Assembly (NCBI GenBank): GCA_002506025.1 | Contig: DAWS01000154.1 | Span: 1-25,003 of the forward strand | Length of the DNA: 25,003 nucleotides | From: Euryarchaeota archaeon UBA111 | GTDB lineage: Archaea; Thermoplasmatota; Poseidoniia; Poseidoniales; Poseidoniaceae | Direction: 5' to 3' | Shown: positions 23,403-25,003 of the stretch, one piece after another | Numbering within the stretch: position 1 is the first letter of the stretch | Layout: each line of letters opens with the position of its first letter | Notes under the pieces: model-generated | What the model was told of the DNA's origin: nothing | What the model saw: the letters and a program-made list of their open reading frames with translations, nothing else | Databases searched by the model: none | Translations under genes and position numbers: made by a program

Positions 23403-24509
23403 TTAGAATATCCAAAACATCCTTCTGCAAGTTACAGCCCGCCACACTATACCTTTTGTCAGTCTGTTGAAAAATAAGTCAAGTAATTTATCGGGCATTT
23501 TGAACATTAAGCTGCCAATTTTGAACGATCTTTTTGAATTTTTCATTACCTTGCCCATTTGTTGATGCCAAATCTTCTCGTAATCTGTCAGTAGTTCGCC
23601 ATCTAATATGTGGCGGGCAATAGTCTGACCAGCGATTCGCCCTCCAACCATAGCAATAGTAATTCCAGCACCATTAGATGGCAATACCATGCCTGCAGAA
23701 TCTCCAACAAGCATCAAATTACCCTTGACGAATTTCTTTATCGTCCCAGACATGGGAAGAGAGCCTGCACCTTTGAATGTAGTTTCTCCGGGATATTTGT
23801 CGATAAATTCCTTGGAGTATTTGTTTAATGATTTTCCTTTAGCAAAACTTTTCTGAATACCAAGGCCAATATTAGCACCTTCAGATTTAGGAAACATCCA
23901 CGCATAACCACCCGGTGCCATGGAGCCGAAGTGCAGTTCAACTGCATCACCGTAATTTCCCCCTTTGAGTTCAAACTTGACTGGAATATTAACCGATTTT
24001 TCAGTCCAAAATTTCCTTCTAACAGGATCGTTGTGGCCACCTGCTCCAACTATGACCTTAGCTGTATAGGTCTTGCCGTTACGGATTTTAACCGCATTTT
24101 CATTGACATCTTCAACATAGGAATCGGTAAGGTATTCCGCACCGGCGTCTTTCGCCATAGTTACTAATGCCTCATCGTGAGCAACGCGATTGAGGATTAA
24201 ACCTTCGAAATTATATGACAATGATTTCCCTGATGGGGTTATGATGTTCATAGTATCGCAGGTTCTTGATATGGCATTTTTAGGTGTTTGGAACAAATCG
24301 TCCATGTCAGGTACATCTGGACACAAGCGTCGCATTTCGTCATTGGTTGGCACTAACTCACCACATTGTAGAGGCGTGCCAATTGAGGCACGAGCATCGA
24401 TTACGAGAACAGAAATTCCCGCTTGAGCCGCATATCTCGCAACTGTGCTTCCAGCAGGTCCGCCACCGATTACAATTACATCGTAATCGTATTCTTGTGC
24501 CATGGTCAT
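23403..24509 (-). CDS. Geranylgeranyl reductase-family FAD flavoprotein
   Basis: This family reduces the double bonds of geranylgeranyl chains in archaeal membrane lipids. The 368-residue protein has the N-terminal FAD-binding Rossmann motif IGGGPAGSTVARYAA (from residue 14), the family CGE motif (LQCGELVP), ILNRVAHDEAL, GGYAWMFPKS and the second FAD motif LVGDSAGMVLPSNGAGI. The C-terminus is short and basic-hydrophobic (GIVWRAVTCRRMFW). ATG 24509 or 24503 could be the start; GGTAGGA is better spaced for 24503. Related enzymes reduce other isoprenoids, so the exact substrate (digeranylgeranylglycerophospholipid) is inferred. It is divergent from glycyl-tRNA synthetase. Confidence 0.9.
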   Translation of the reverse strand: MTMAQEYDYDVIVIGGGPAGSTVARYAAQAGISVLVIDARASIGTPLQCGELVPTNDEMRRLCPDVPDMDDLFQTPKNAISRTCDTMNIITPSGKSLSYNFEGLILNRVAHDEALVTMAKDAGAEYLTDSYVEDVNENAVKIRNGKTYTAKVIVGAGGHNDPVRRKFWTEKSVNIPVKFELKGGNYGDAVELHFGSMAPGGYAWMFPKSEGANIGLGIQKSFAKGKSLNKYSKEFIDKYPGETTFKGAGSLPMSGTIKKFVKGNLMLVGDSAGMVLPSNGAGITIAMVGGRIAGQTIARHILDGELLTDYEKIWHQQMGKVMKNSKRSFKIGSLMFKMPDKLLDLFFNRLTKGIVWRAVTCRRMFWIF

Positions 24510-24600
24510 TCCTACCGGGGGGTATTCTTAACCATGCGTATTGGGTGTAATTTACGATTATTAACGGTCAGTTTCAAAGGTGATAAACTACACGACTTAC
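24510..24600. promoter_or_regulatory. Divergent promoter region, reductase / glycyl-tRNA synthetase
   Basis: This 91-base gap has an AT-rich core (TTTACGATTATTAAC, 24551-24565) about 40 bases from both start codons. It could hold overlapping TATA boxes for the two directions. No well-placed SD precedes the glyS ATG; an AAAGGTGA lies about 17 bases upstream. Confidence 0.4.
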
Positions 24601-25003
24601 ATGGTAAGGCCAATGGGTGAAGAATCAGGGTCGAGGCTAGAACGAATGTCCGGGATGCTGAAACGCCGTGGGTTTATCCTGCCAGCGTTTGAGATTCATG
24701 GTGGTTCAAAAGGACTCTATGATTTTGGACCAAACGGTGGTCGACTAAGAAATAGAGTTAACCAAATCTGGTTAGACCATTGGACATCTTTGGGCAATGT
24801 CGCCGAGATTTCCTGTCCAACAATTACGCCATATGAAGTGCTGGAAGCAAGCGGACACGTCGGTGAATTCTCAGATTTTATGACAACATGCATGTCTTGT
24901 GACGAAGTATATAGAGCAGATACTTTGCTTGAAAACGACCACCCAAACCCGGATTCTTTATCAAAATCAGACCTCAATAATCTATTGCAAAACGCACAAC
25001 CGC
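24601..25003 (+). CDS. glyS: Glycyl-tRNA synthetase, N-terminal part (3' end outside window)
   Basis: Class II alpha2-type glycyl-tRNA synthetase, as in archaea and eukaryotes. The first 134 residues are present and the frame is open to the window end. After a short leader the class-specific motif GFILPAFEIHGGSKGLYDFGPNG is split across about residues 25-47, followed by RLRNRVNQIWLDHW (motif 1 helix), then ASGHVGEFSDFMTTC (the family's glycine-site region) and a CMSCDEVYRAD zinc-like insert. ATG 24601 is the first in-frame Met; 24613 is an alternative. Its position divergent from the lipid reductase carries no functional message I can see. Confidence 0.93.
   Translation, partial: MVRPMGEESGSRLERMSGMLKRRGFILPAFEIHGGSKGLYDFGPNGGRLRNRVNQIWLDHWTSLGNVAEISCPTITPYEVLEASGHVGEFSDFMTTCMSCDEVYRADTLLENDHPNPDSLSKSDLNNLLQNAQP

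Overview
The window is archaeal chromosome. It carries an exosome-proteasome gene row (psmA, SBDS, rrp4, rrp41, rrp42, eL43, a Pcc1-like gene, prefoldin beta), TiaS, Dph6, an archaeosortase and a geranylgeranyl reductase, all archaeal or archaeal/eukaryotic hallmarks. My inference is a streamlined euryarchaeon of the Thermoplasmatota / marine Poseidoniales kind: genes are packed almost end to end, GC is moderate, there is a large acidic surface protein, and TATA-driven leaderless starts are mixed with GGTGA-type Shine-Dalgarno (SD) sites. Lineage is not proven from the sequence alone.

Layout. 1-748 (+): the tail of an unknown gene and a Nudix hydrolase. 741-7500 (-): a tight, translationally coupled operon read from psmA down to a helical-repeat protein. 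Its order is psmA, sdo1, rrp4, rrp41, rrp42, rpl37ae, pcc1-like, pfdB, DHH phosphoesterase, TPR-like protein. It joins protein degradation, ribosome maturation, RNA decay, translation and chaperone functions, as in the known archaeal exosome superoperon. 7653-9659: dph6 (+) and purB (-), converging. 9801-11432: four small orphan genes. Three encode membrane proteins and one a RadB-like RecA-fold protein whose P-loop lysine is missing. 11451-13314 (-): tiaS and a GmhB/HisB-type HAD phosphatase. 13394-14308 (+): an archaeosortase-family membrane protease/transpeptidase. 14309-17953 (-): a 1214-residue surface protein (signal peptide, C-type lectin, LamG-like, beta domains, EF-hand/TSP3 calcium repeats, one TM, cytoplasmic tail). 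18012-23297 (-): a very large Lhr-type helicase. 23403-24509 (-): geranylgeranyl reductase-family flavoprotein for membrane lipids. 24601-end (+): start of glycyl-tRNA synthetase.

Most of the window is housekeeping. No CRISPR array, insertion sequence, rRNA or tRNA gene was seen, and no gap between genes exceeds about 155 bases. The items most worth a second look are: an internal duplication of a 50-residue module in the Lhr C-terminus; the RadB-like protein without a P-loop lysine; the DHH protein without the motif I histidine; the surface protein with its convergent archaeosortase neighbour; and the fact that all five convergent gene pairs overlap or abut.
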